DNA of 64,000 nt from Rhexocercosporidium sp. MPI-PUGE-AT-0058 (Eukaryota > Ascomycota > Leotiomycetes > Helotiales), in assembly GCA_020746875.1 (NCBI GenBank), contig JAGTJL010000001.1:434001-498000 (forward strand). The letters are read 5' to 3'. Position 1 is the stretch's first letter. Every line of letters starts with the position of its first letter. Shown piece by piece: positions 35,977-46,950 of this stretch. A model generated the notes under the pieces. The model was not told where the DNA came from. It worked only from the letters and a program-made list of their open reading frames with translations, and did not search any database. Both the position numbers and the translations under genes were made by a program.

Positions 35977-38384
35977 CTACTTCTTGCTTCCTTGAGGCTT
36001 ATTGCCTCGGCAACTCTTTCCGTGACTGCAGCAGCGTTGGGGAACATTAGCTTCAGACTCGACTGATTCCTGTTCAGGAGGAGGGAAACAAAAGAAAGAA
36101 GAAGAAGAGGAAAAATCCACGAAGCTCACACCCTTCCCGAAGATAGACAGGCGGACCACCCATTCTAGCACGCGGACCCAACTAGGTAACCTAGAATCGT
36201 TCTCGATACATCTGTCGCGCTCAAAAGAAAATTGATATGATCCGCATCCAGATCCGTCTTCCGTCTCCTCAACACGCCGATGCTTTGAGCATACAATGGG
36301 AAGTAGTCAAATATTAACCTCGGAAACTCCTTCGGGATGGATGCGTGTAAGGCCTGCAGAAGCTGCGGGAAAGTGAGGCGATTCCTCGCTGCCAATTCTC
36401 GTCGATGCTTCTTGCTTGTGGATTTGGAAGCTAGACCCAGATCGAGCTGTGCATCGTGATTGCAATTTTCCTATCACGATAACGCAGACTATGGCAGAAC
36501 AGCTTGGTGAAGGTTGAAGTGTCTCTCAATCCGTGGGGGCCATCATTCGAGACGAGGGGCCCGGGTTTCGGCGGTTCTTGGCAAACTGTTTGGGGGAGTA
36601 GTCAACCATGATGCAAATGTTTTTGAAGCATTCCTTCATGGTTAAAGGCGTGCCTCCAACGAAGATCCGTCGCACGGCACTAGCTTCGTAAATAATTAGC
36701 CAGGACGCGCTGGAGGGATCATTTGACTCGAGGGTGTTGCAGAAGTGCGCTTGAAATATCACAGTGCCTATTGCGTTGTTGAGCATGATACCTGCTTGAT
36801 GAATTTCCAGCACAACTGCGAAGGCCGGGATCCCAGAAAGTACTGGATGGCGTTTGTAAAGGTAAAGTCGCTCAGATACAACATCTGATGTAGGCTCTCT
36901 GGAAGACCTGTGCTGGGATTTCTTAAAGGGCAAGACTACGTCGCTCAAGAGGAGGTTATCCATCTTATCGTGGAGCTGTGTGAATGATTTCCTGTTACTC
37001 TTAGGCCTGTTGCCTGGCTTCAGAAGAAGCTCAATGAGAATAATGAGATCTTCGTTGTGCTGCTCAGGGACACTCATCCTGATCCGGTCCGCTCGAGGCT
37101 TGTAAATGCTGAAGTGACTTCCGGGGTCCAAGATGTCGCCAAAGCTGTCCAGGAAGCTTTGTACCGGTGCGTAGACCCAGTGTACAAGGCCATCGTCCAT
37201 CTCATTTTCGTCTTCCACAACTGCCCGAGCTTCAGCTAATTTAGTGACGAAGAGGCTAGAACAACCTCGTAGCCGGCCAATGCTGGGAAATCAAACAGTA
37301 TCACATCCCATACTCTGTTAGCTAATTGGAATGCTACGCTTTTCTGGAAGGAGGCAGTGATACGATCGCTATTCTCTTGCTTGAATTGCTCCTACAAACC
37401 CATCACACATGAGCGCAGCCGCGCCAAGTCATCAAAGAGATAGAAGGTAAGGAAGAGTGTCTCGTCGTCTTTGTTTTCTTCCTTGGAGGTTTGAAGCTCG
37501 TAAATGGGTTGGTCAGATTTCGGTGCGGGGCCAATCTTTGATCCCTTCGACCTCGAATGATGCGAATTTGTTTTCTAGTGTCTCTAGGATGGACTCAGAA
37601 GAAGTTACTTCATTGAATTCAGCACCAGCCGAGACGGCGAAATATGGCTGTATAGCAGATAAAAACCTTCTCTATCAAAGATACGGAGTATGAAGTAGGA
37701 ATAACTGTAGTTATCTGCCATCAGCTCTTAATCGTCATCATTAGTACTTTGTTTTGAAGAATGCAACGCTTCGTTTCCGAGTCGCAATTGCGCGAAGTTC
37801 TGCACGGGGTGATGCCTACAGGCAGTTGAACCGAATCGTTAGGGGCAACGATTGCATTTGTAAGAGGAAGTAGCTTGCTGTTCTTGAGGAGGAAGTTGGA
37901 GGTGTCTGACGATACATTGATAAAACATTTTCCTGCGATCGGACTCGGTGCCGCGTTCTTGGCCACCTTCCGAGCCTTGCCATTTAGTTGAGGTGGATTT
38001 GATGCCACGGCTTTATTTTCATTGGCGGGGGCTGGCGGTGGGAGTTGGTCGATTACGAAGATTGGTCGAGGGGAGCAAGGAAGATCCGTGGTGATTACTT
38101 TGTGAGTTTGTAACCGCATTTTGTTCCATTATTATCCAGAAGCCACTTGATGAATATGGATGCGCTTCTACTCATTGTCTAGGACACCAGATGGCATGGT
38201 GAAAGTAGTTCACGACGGCTCGACGTGCCCCAGATTACTCTTCTGCTTGTACGAAAAGGAAACTTGGGGAGGGGGTATTCATAGAACCAGAAGAGAGGAT
38301 CGATAGCAGTACCGAACAGAGGGATACTTGTCCCGTTTCAGCAATGATTTTATGGTTGAAGTTGGAGAGAGCGCTCCCCAGCAT
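35977..38384 (-). pseudogene. Broken DUF6604-family gene
   Basis: Conserved-looking DUF6604 blocks lie in order on the minus strand but in changing frames. MLGSALSNFNHK (start 38384) and FIKWLLDNNGTKCGY come first. Then come PQLNGKARKVAK (38119 frame), LRAIATRKRSVAFF in a shifted frame, and STNDDD followed by a stop. Next are SAIQPYFAVSAGAEF to EGIKDWPRTEI, then after a one-base shift IYELQTSKEENKDDETLFLT. After FDDLARLRSCVMGL comes an in-frame TAG where tryptophan is expected. EQFKQENSDR follows, and after another shift HWVYAPVQSFLDSFGDI to the stop at 36526. C-terminal pieces (TFPQLLQALHASIPKEF; ending QGSKK) reach 35977. At least five lesions cannot be introns. Intact members are fungal proteins of unknown function. 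The assignment is from recalled conserved blocks. Confidence 0.6.
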
Positions 38385-40162
38385 GATGCTCTGCTCTTTT
38401 CCATTTGATGTTGTTGCTTTTGAGTTTTTTTTGAGTTCGAGCGAAGTTCTCACGCTAAGATAAGATAAGCTCAATTCGCCTTTGGAATGCCACTGCCATT
38501 CCATCTCTTCCTCTCCCCTGCAACACCTCCAGTCCTTCATTCTCACGATCGTAAAGATTGTCATCCAATGTCAACGACAACATTTCTAATGTATCAGTAT
38601 CATTGGTTGAAGCTGCAGAAGTCTGCGATTTTGGGCATCGTGAAGTGGAGTGATTATTCATGCATACTGCACCCCGCGTACGAGCTTACGAGAGATCTGC
38701 GGTCAGAAGCATCTCCAATTGAAAGAAGGTTCATCCTTTGACGTCAAGAGACGGGTCATTATTCTGTGCATGACCATCAATATCGACTTCTCCATTCTTC
38801 AAAGCTATTCTTGGAAGTTTGTTGGATATCCTGCATTGCATCGTCATTATTCTCACACATCGCTTCCTAGCCAATGTGACCCACAGGCTCGTTCCCGATC
38901 ATCTGCAATCCTGCTTTTCTTCCCGGAGTACCGAGTAGTAGAGGAGATAGCTACACCAGTTAGTTGTCGCATGAATCGTCGATTTTGCTCTCGGAAGGAT
39001 CAGTTCATTTTACGAACGGGCTGAGGTTAGGCGAGGTCATGCCGCTGGTTGGTCCTTTGAGCAGCTCACCTGATCTCACCGGCCTGCATACACGAGAGCT
39101 CTAGCTGCTCGTGCCTGGGCCAAGAGGAAAGAAGTGCTACGGTCAAGGCTTTTAGGTCGCGAGGTTGACATAAGAGGATATGTCACAAAGCTTGGAAGAC
39201 CTAACCGATGATGATGTTTCTTTTCTCGCCTTTGAATGCAGCTCTGGGAAGAACCGGGACGCATCACCAGCAAAGTCTCGCGAGGTTCTCCCATAGTACG
39301 AAGTACACTGTTGTTTACTTGTCGCAAGTGCACCCACCGTCCCCTCATCCTCAAGTTGCTCCTTGACTGCCAGAAGAGGTGCCATAGGCGAGTCTACGAG
39401 CTGAAGGAGGCGTCTGGGTGGAAATAGGATTAGCGCCTCCAGCGCGCCTCTCTCTTGGAGGGTTCTAGGATTGAACCCAGTGCCGCTCGAATAGGACGGG
39501 ATTCCATTTGGCTGCACGATCCATTATTACTTGGTGGCATTCGGTTGCACATCAGAACCTCTCCAGCCACCGCTGCCTGCGCTGGCCTGCCGCTTTTCCG
39601 TCCTTCACGAGTCCCCCGACAACAGCACATCTAAATATGGCCATTATGGACACACCTAAGCTGCAGCTACAGGTTGATGATGCTGGGCCTCCTGCGGACT
39701 ACTGTCATGATCAGCACGAGGAACGGCCCCAGTACGAAAACGGGGACAGCGCCCCTCCAGCACGGCAAGCAGAAAGTTCGTATTTAAAATGCGCCGTGGC
39801 TGGGGCGACGAATGGGGATTGGGCATGGCAGCCAGCGCCGGCGCAAGCCCCCTGAAATGGGAGATTTGATCCCCACCAAAATAGCAGAACCAACTTCCCC
39901 AAGTGGTGCGAATTGGTAAGATCGGACGGCATGGCCTGTCAGCGATGTCTGCGGCGTCTCTTTAACGTTGCTCTACTGTTGAGCTTGAGGCTGGGACCTG
40001 AACCCAGCCAACCTTCAAATAGAGAGCCCGCCCCGGCTTTTCTGAAAGGAGAGTTTTTGAGCAGGTTTCTTGCATCTTGCATCCTCTCACACACTCGCTC
40101 AAGCTCTCACGGCTTCATATTATTTATTTTATTAATATCTAATTCCTCCCCCTTCGCCAGTT
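38385..40162. other. No supported gene (divergent intergenic)
   Basis: This lies between the DUF6604 remnant and the tyrosinase. Small frames near 39076-39517 (-) and 39508-39855 (+) lack motifs. The region just upstream of 40163 is the likely tyrosinase promoter and 5' leader. Confidence 0.45.
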
Positions 40163-41323
40163 ATGCGTTCCGGTCTTCTTTTGCTGGTCGCCTCGGCGGC
40201 CTCCGTGGTCTCGGGCTCTGTCCTTCAGAACAGAGATGCACCTGCCCTGCCCGCATCCGCATTTCCTCAAATGAATCTTCTGTCCATGGAGGATGCTAAG
40301 GCTGGAAAGGATTTGATCGGGAAGAACTTCAACGTCACCCGTGTGTCGATGGCCGATTTGCTATCTCAAGGAGCAGCGACCCCACAGAGTGCTTCAGCAG
40401 CCTCTTGTAGCGCCTCCCCAGGCATGCGATTCGAATGGCGCCAGTACTCGCAGTCAGATCGTCTCGCTCTGGTGTCTTCCATCAGATGTTTGATGAACAG
40501 ACCGCCCTCCGGAAACTTCCCCCCAGCAACCAACCGTTACGAGGATTTCGTCCGCCTGCATCAGATGTGGACGCCGAACATCCACAACAACGCCAAGTTC
40601 CTCATCTGGCACAGATATTACGTCTGGACATTCGAACAAGTACTGCGCTCCGAGTGTGGTTTCGACCGAGCCTTCCCATGGTGGGATGAAACAAAAGACG
40701 CTGGAAACTTTGCCAAGCTGGACATGTTCTCGCAGCCTTACTTCGGGAACTTGCTGCCCGCGCAGTCCAACGGTCAAGGATGGTGTATCAACAGTGGTGC
40801 CTTTGGAGGAATCACCCTGCACATCGGACCCGGAACGAGCAACCAGAACCACTGCATGACTCGTGCCGTCAACGAGCAGATCACGGCGCAGTGCAACCAG
40901 GGCTTCATCGACTTGTGCAAGTCGCGTGGCACCTTTGCTGAGATGGCAAGCTGCCTCGAGGGGGGTAAGCAAATCCACATTAACAAACGAAATATAAACA
41001 AACTAACACAAATATACAGGCCACACGCCCACGGTCACAACGGTATCGGAGGAGTCATGTCTGACGTCTACTCCAGCGTCAGCGACCCCACATTCTGGAT
41101 GCACCACCTCTTCGTCGACCATAGCTACCGCGTCTGGCAAGCCGCTGACCCAGCACGCTACCAAACCATCAACGGCAACGATGCGCAAGGCAACCCCCTC
41201 ACTCTCGACACCATTGTCTCCGTGGGCGGCATCAGACCTGACGTCCGCGTGCGGGATATCATCAATACCCTTGGAGGAGTCGTTATCGCTGGTGTTCCCT
41301 TCTGTTACAAGTACAACTACTAG
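40163..41323 (+). CDS. Secreted tyrosinase (type-3 copper oxidase)
   Basis: The frame is 386 codons long. Residues 1-18 form a signal peptide (MRSGLLLLVASAASVVSG). CuA ligands are likely H133, H141 and H150, in RLHQMWTPNIHNNAKFLIWH, followed by RYYVWTFEQVLR. CuB lies in PHAHGHNGIGG (residues 287-297) and FWMHHLFVDHSYRVW (311-325). The enzyme would oxidise phenols or catechols outside the cell, as in melanin or other pigment chemistry. The segment KQIHINKRNINKLTQIYR (269-286) has no counterpart I recall in the family and coincides with an intron-like 55-nt sequence (40965-41019). Splicing it would shift the frame and lose CuB, while reading through keeps the enzyme but inserts 18 residues. I therefore report the unspliced frame with that caveat. 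Confidence 0.8.
   Translation: MRSGLLLLVASAASVVSGSVLQNRDAPALPASAFPQMNLLSMEDAKAGKDLIGKNFNVTRVSMADLLSQGAATPQSASAASCSASPGMRFEWRQYSQSDRLALVSSIRCLMNRPPSGNFPPATNRYEDFVRLHQMWTPNIHNNAKFLIWHRYYVWTFEQVLRSECGFDRAFPWWDETKDAGNFAKLDMFSQPYFGNLLPAQSNGQGWCINSGAFGGITLHIGPGTSNQNHCMTRAVNEQITAQCNQGFIDLCKSRGTFAEMASCLEGGKQIHINKRNINKLTQIYRPHAHGHNGIGGVMSDVYSSVSDPTFWMHHLFVDHSYRVWQAADPARYQTINGNDAQGNPLTLDTIVSVGGIRPDVRVRDIINTLGGVVIAGVPFCYKYNY
40965..41019 (+). other. Intron-like segment inside the tyrosinase ORF, out of phase
   Basis: The donor GTAAGC follows a six-G run, with branch-like ACTAAC and acceptor TACAG. Removing its 55 nt leaves one leftover base before and one after, so the downstream CuB coding falls out of frame. 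A seven-G run would make splicing in-frame and give the expected ...EGGPHAHGHN junction. Confidence 0.6.
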
Positions 41324-42821
41324 GCGGTCTTTATCACCTAGGGAGAGGAGAGCGTTGTTGCATTTTCAGCAGATACCAAGAGGGCTGGATGCATTGGTTG
41401 GATGGGATTGAAGGAATATTGATTATTAGCGGTCGGAAATTTACTTATATAATGCATAAAAAACATCTTCCACCGCACTTTCCATTGCTTGCGAATCCCC
41501 TTCCAATTGCCTTGTTTCTTTCCAACCCGAATCACTTTGATTTGCTCTGTTATAACTGCACCCGACATTTGAATTGAATCCCATATGTATGACGAGAGAT
41601 GAGCACAGCCTCACTCATTCCAGCTATCCATCCAACCAGCATCTCAACTCCAAACCTCCTTTTCCTCCCTCACCTCATCTAATCTCTCCACCAGTTCATC
41701 CTAACTGCCAAGTTCCCAACTTCCATGCCATGGGCTGACAAATCCCCACCATCCCATCATTTTCCACGCCAGGGACTCCACCTGCCCAAATCTCCTTTCC
41801 CGGTAAATGCAGTCCCCTGCGATCATATTGTTTCACCTTTCAATCTCAACTCACACCGCAAATCTCGCCTCGCCTCGCCTCAACTTCGGACGGACCTTGA
41901 ACTGATCTGAGAGCTCGCTCGAAATAGAAAAGCAAAGCGGACAGGAAAGGGGGAATGGCTAGCTTCACATCCCGATCCCACATCGTATCTTCCTCCAGGT
42001 CAGTCAGCCCCGTACTAGGTCAAGATCAGTCTGCTAGCTACTGTATTGTACTTATTCACAGCGCGTATCTGAGATCGTTTGGTTTGCGACATTTTGAGTT
42101 AATTTACCCCTGAGTGGCGGCTATCCATCCGCACCGTACCCCCCATTTCGGTAGGGAAAAGCTTGTCTTTGAACCCCCTTTTCACTACACCCGAATAGGC
42201 TATTGTAGTCTTGGCTGCGTTGCAGAGTGAGTGGATGTCCGGTAGTGCAAGTACGCACGCGTTTTAGATTGTGGCATTGTTTAGGCTGTCCATGTGAGAA
42301 CAAGCTTTTCCCACTTCTTGTTCTTCGATGTAAGGAATGTGGTTTGATCGGGGCTGTTGGATAGTTCAGACGGCCAAGGTGAAGGATCTGCATCGCTGTG
42401 TGCTTGTGCATTGTTCGCCACGCGGTGGACATGTGAAGCTAGGTAATATATTTCGGTAAAGTAGGTCTCGGAATCTGTGGCACGGACACATCATGAATTT
42501 TCTTGGCGAGAAGTTCGGAAGAAAGCGTTGTATGACTTGGCATGCCGTGACCTAGATGTGGATGTGGTAGAAGCTATGCAGATGTAACATTCTACAAACA
42601 TCCGAACAAAAATTCCTTTTACCTCAGCCGGAAGAAGGAGAGAGTTCAGTTTGTGAGGAGGGGAAATCTTGATGCGAGGGGATGGAGGAAACGACTTCAA
42701 CGACTTCAGCAAATATATTTAATTGTCAGTATTACCATTCTCTTCATTTCTATGTCCGAGCCATGTACCCCAGGGAATACACCTAGGTAGCATTTGGCAG
42801 TCCTGCCAAACGCAGACCAAT
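41324..42821. other. No supported gene (convergent intergenic)
   Basis: Only short frames occur between two converging genes. A run of CTCGCCTCGCCTC near 41870 is simple sequence. Confidence 0.5.
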
Positions 42822-43946
42822 CTACAACTGCTTATAGATCCCCTTATGATTCCTCTTCGGGAAGTTCTCCCTAAAATACCCTAACTCACTCATGCCATTC
42901 CCCATGAGCGCATAAACATCAGCCGCAACAACAACAAAGCTCTTCCCCCTCCCCATAACCTCCTTCGTCTCCGGCGTACCCATTGCCAACCCACTAGCCG
43001 GCATATTATGCTTCGCAAGCGTACTCTCGTAAAGAGCTACAGCTTCGAGCCACTCAGGCTCGGTCCCTCCCAATCCACCACCGCTGAAACCCATACTGAT
43101 CCTAGCATCAAGTGAACCAAGCCAGACAGAGGAGATCTGATCTCCGCATTCTGTGAGAATGGCGTCGAGATTCTGGATCCCGAGGAGAGTCTCAATTTGG
43201 ATCACGATGGCGGCTTGCTTGTTGACGTTCTCGTGGAAGGTTAAGGAAGGGTCGAGGGGCGTGTCGGAGATGCCGGGGAGGTACCGTGCTGGTGGTGCGG
43301 AACGTGTGCCGTTGCGGATGGCGCCGTAACGAGCTGCGGATACGACGTGTCGGGCTTGCTCGACGGTGTCGACTTGCGGGACGACGACGCTTGCTCCTGC
43401 ATCGAGGGCGAAGCCAATGTTTTCGTGGTTGTGGCCTGGGACGCTTGGAGAGGTTAGATAAGTCCTGTGGGTGGCTGGGTGTATGACAGGCCGCCTACCG
43501 GACGAAAGCCATGCTCTTCCCTTCGCTGAAGAACTGAACGTCGTGGACCATCTGTCGGGCATTAGTATGTGGTATTCTAATACCTTCAAAAGCCCCAAGC
43601 TCTCTTCGTCTCCACATCCTTCTATCTGGACATGTCTCTGGAATATTTGCCATACCTGCGTCATAGTCTCAATATTCATTGAAGCATGCTCCCAATCAAT
43701 CCAGACAATGTCAAACCCAAGCTGTGCGACAACCTTTGCTACTGGCGGGCATGCAAGTCCACAGAAGAAGCCAATAAGAGGTGGAATGCGTCCATCATGG
43801 GCATCTCGCAGAGCCTCCTGGGCTCGGTGGGGTTGCAGGAGAGAGGGCGCTCTGTATGCAGCCATACCTAGCTTGGCGACTTGTTCTGGGATGACCTTTG
43901 CAATACCAGTATTGCCATGCCCATTCGAGGTTCCGTTTGTAGCCAT
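42822..43946 (-). CDS. HpcH/HpaI-type class II aldolase family protein
   Basis: Three exons, complement 43656-43946, 43499-43551 and 42822-43443 (291+53+622 = 966 nt, 321 aa). The introns (104 and 55 nt) remain open in frame if not removed, so a naive frame is 374 codons. Family features are the opening strand GFFCGLACPPVAKVVAQLGF, the motif IDWEHASMN (residues 83-91), the catalytic-type Arg in FVRVPGHNHE (R115, formed across the second splice), VVVPQVDTVEQA, the metal-binding VIQIETLLGIQNL and the Asp in GSLDARISMG. The enzymes are Mg2+- or Mn2+-dependent and cleave or form 2-keto-4-hydroxy acids with pyruvate, in aromatic or sugar-acid catabolism. Cytosolic; no targeting signal is seen. The true substrate is unknown. 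Confidence 0.85.
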   Translation of the reverse strand: MATNGTSNGHGNTGIAKVIPEQVAKLGMAAYRAPSLLQPHRAQEALRDAHDGRIPPLIGFFCGLACPPVAKVVAQLGFDIVWIDWEHASMNIETMTQVWQIFQRHVQIEGCGDEESLGLLKVLEYHILMPDRWSTTFSSSAKGRAWLSSGRRPVIHPATHRTYLTSPSVPGHNHENIGFALDAGASVVVPQVDTVEQARHVVSAARYGAIRNGTRSAPPARYLPGISDTPLDPSLTFHENVNKQAAIVIQIETLLGIQNLDAILTECGDQISSVWLGSLDARISMGFSGGGLGGTEPEWLEAVALYESTLAKHNMPASGLAMGTPETKEVMGRGKSFVVVAADVYALMGNGMSELGYFRENFPKRNHKGIYKQL

Positions 43947-45616
43947 TGTGAAGATATGATGTATTGGGTGGAGGAGTTGGGGGTGATGTTTTGCTTGGAC
44001 TGGCGTTCATCAAAGAAAGTGGAAGTGACGATTCTATTTATGTGATGGAGTGGGATTCGCCCATCTGCGAACGGGTAGCTATGCTAAGATCCATACAGTG
44101 TGTATCGCGATCCTTGTCTGTGATGTTGCAGATTCTGGCTCTACCTAGTGGGATGGTGCTGACTTATGCTGCTATTTTCTGATGGCAGACTCTTACATCG
44201 TATACACTTGCAAGCGACTACCGAGTCTGGAACACTTACCTGTTTTCAGCTATTGGAACGGTGCATTTTCTCTGGTGATAATATAAGATCAGACCGATGG
44301 AATCCGGTAACTAGACGGCCAATTGGGTATCGTTGCGAGCTGGAGTGGTATCTAGCAGTCTAGAACAGTCGAGATGCATGAGATTTGTTGGTTTCTGTTG
44401 GTGTTTGTTGGCTTAACCAGTTGCCGCTTGGGCATTAGACACTTGGTCTAGCAAAGCTTTAGGGCAGCCTCACAGTGTCATCCATCTCACCGGTCAGCAC
44501 AAGCTGCACGGTGAAGAAAAGCGGCAGTAGAGTCTGCAAGTTAGAGGGAGCACTGCTGGTTAAAGAATCTTGGACAGAAAGTTGTGTAGCATGTCATGTT
44601 TGTGTAAGCTGACCAGGCTTGTCTTCATTCGAAAGCAATGGGAATGGCGAAGAACTGTCAAAGCCCCGAGAGCCTGCACCAAGAAAGCTTGCTTCGACCA
44701 CTGAATAGGGAACACACGCAAATTTCTATCTGGGAAGTGATCCTTAGAAAGAAGAACTAGGAGGCCTAAAGCCGAAGCAATCTGACTGTGCAGCAACCGA
44801 GCGGTTTAACAAGCATAACAAAAGGCAAAATGCTGATGTAATTCTTTGCTTCGGCAACTCGTGTATTAAAATGAAGGTTGCCGAGATTTGATAGCCCTAA
44901 TGTTTCCTCATCGGAAGTAATGTGTCCTAAGGGCGTAGCTTGATTCCATGAACAGAAATTGAATTTTCCAAACAAGTCTTCAGCAAGGACTCGCGTATCA
45001 GTAATCTTGGGAGGGCGACTTCACAGCGGGCTTACGCTGTCTTACTATCCACTGTGGCAATGAAACAGCCGGCCCGAGTAGCTTGGGTACGCGAATTGCC
45101 CCCCAATCTTCCAATGAACTGCCAGCCTTGTGAGAAGCTTTGAATAAACACCCTGGTCAGTGGATTCCTGAGCACTTGCTCACACATGGAAAGAAAAATG
45201 AAAGAAGGAGGAGAGTCGTCAAAGCAGACCATGTATGATGACAAATGAAGGAAAAAAGAAAGATGGAGCTGCACCAAGAACATGCAGAAAAACTGCAAGC
45301 AGAAGCGTAGAATAAGATAATGTTACTAGGAACAGAGTATTTCGTGGCGTCCTCACAGGATCGGATCGCTTTCAAGCAGTCACATGCCATATACATGGAG
45401 TAAATCAAATCGAAGTGGCGCCTTTGGATGTTGATGTAGTAGCAATTGGAAGCTGGAGCAGGTCTTCCCGGGCTGGAACAGGCGTCTTTTGGCCTAAAGA
45501 GGTTCCAGCTGAGGTCGAGACTTCAAGAATGAGGAGATGGTTCCGAAGGAGTTCATCTGGAATATTTGGTGAACAAGACTTGCGAACAGCCTTTCATCCT
45601 CATCAAAAATCTCCCC
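43947..45616. other. No supported gene
   Basis: The promoter of the aldolase gene occupies the first part. After that there are only short frames on both strands without motifs. Confidence 0.45.
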
Positions 45617-45943
45617 TCATACCACCTTCCCATCTGTCACAACCACACATCGGATGTGCGACATGGGTATAACAACGGCTGGTTGGCGCTCTGTGGTCGT
45701 CTTCGGAAAGTCCTTAAGTTCCCATGTCGCTAAATCAGATACCATAGTGTATGTGCTGGCGACCTGCCGTTCGCCTCTGTCATTGCCACACACCAAGTTG
45801 GTAGTGACACCGAACCGACGGGCCGCATCGGGGAATCCATCTACAAACTCTTTAGTGGCCACTGGTACGAATTTGTGCTCCCTCAGCTTCTTCGATTTGT
45901 GCGATTTCGCCCGAAACTCGAATCGTCTAGGGCTATGTGCCAT
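45617..45943 (-). CDS. Unrecognised 108-codon ORF
   Basis: The frame from ATG 45943 has balanced composition (KKLREHKFVPVATKEFVDGF; VTTNLVCGNDRGERQVASTY; ends IRCVVVTDGKVV), which looks more protein-like than its antisense partner. No domain, splice site or neighbour supports it. It could be a fragment of a longer gene. Confidence 0.25.
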   Translation of the reverse strand: MAHSPRRFEFRAKSHKSKKLREHKFVPVATKEFVDGFPDAARRFGVTTNLVCGNDRGERQVASTYTMVSDLATWELKDFPKTTTERQPAVVIPMSHIRCVVVTDGKVV

Positions 45944-46132
45944 ACGATACAATCTGGACCCTCTTCTATTCTAAGTACGACAAGCATGGCTGAATCTTAA
46001 TTCAAGCCTCGATGGGCCTCTTCGCATCGCGTGTGTGTATAGTGACTTCGCGTACAGTGCAATATATCCATTTGTAGGTCAACAACTCCACCCTCAAACA
46101 TCCACCCTTCTGAATGATGCAGCAAATGCAAG

Positions 46133-46306
46133 TCAAACCCCTTCAAGAACGCCCCTTCCTCTCTTCCAGGTTTCGTGCCGTGACTCCCGAATGCATTTGG
46201 AAAAGAGGGAGGAGGTTTGTTGCAAGGTCGAGAGTGTATTGTTCGATTTGGAGGGCAGTTCGCGGTAAATTCGAAAGCCAGCAAATGCTTTCTGAAAAGG
46301 GGTCAT
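46133..46306 (-). CDS. Candidate 57-aa LYR-like micro-ORF
   Basis: The sequence begins MTPFQKAFAGFRIYRELPSK and has a Ser/Gln-rich helix followed by a basic tail (RHETWKRGRGVLEGV). FRIYRELP recalls the LYR motif of small mitochondrial assembly proteins, but the Leu is replaced by Ile and the protein is short. The stop at 46133 is clear. Two other minus frames overlap it. It is offered as a candidate only. Confidence 0.2.
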   Translation of the reverse strand: MTPFQKAFAGFRIYRELPSKSNNTLSTLQQTSSLFSKCIRESRHETWKRGRGVLEGV

Positions 46307-46950
46307 GGAGAAGAATCGTGGTGGGATCTGGTCGATAGCTGTTCGCCATCTTTGAGTTCAAAGTTCGACGGGCAGGAGGGAACGAGGGCCAAGCTCGAGG
46401 CAACGGTATTCGACATGTGGCGACGTTGGATAGAGGTGTGGTGTTGCCAATGAGGGGCAATTTAGGAGGGGTTGACAGTTGCTGCAGCGCAAGACATGTC
46501 CGGTTGGGATCCCGCTGACTAATCAACACTTCGCCGGTCTCTGTTTACTTCTCTCCCTCCCTTGAAGGATGTTCAGAGTGAAGGCATGGCTAGAATGATT
46601 ACCCTGTCGAGAATTAAAGGTTACATTGGTTTGCGATTTCTAATGGGAATCCTCTTTAAGTCTTGTTTTTACTCTCTGTTTGCGATCAGGGCTGACAATA
46701 GTTCCCAGGCATTCCGAGGATTCGCTGAAGCATTCCCTGTTTCCTGCTGAGAAAGCGATTCATTGTAGATGTCTATGATCTAGCAAGGTCGGCTGTGCAC
46801 CTAATTTGGTTTCCTGATTCCACACCCAGGAGAATAATGAATCTCAAATTGCCAGTGTCAGTAACCAGTACTGACCAGCAAATCTTCCTATCGTACATCG
46901 CATCGAAAATGATCATGCTCCAGCTCTAGCCACTCAAATACTCATGAAAT
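46307..46950. other. No supported gene
   Basis: Overlapping short frames on both strands, with no recognisable feature. The last 200 nt or so are likely the 3' UTR of the AT-hook gene. Confidence 0.4.

Noticed and set aside
39420..39500. tRNA-like T-loop sequence (GGTTCAATCC on minus strand)
   Set aside because: The flanking bases do not form a 5-bp T-stem and no matching acceptor or anticodon arms were found.
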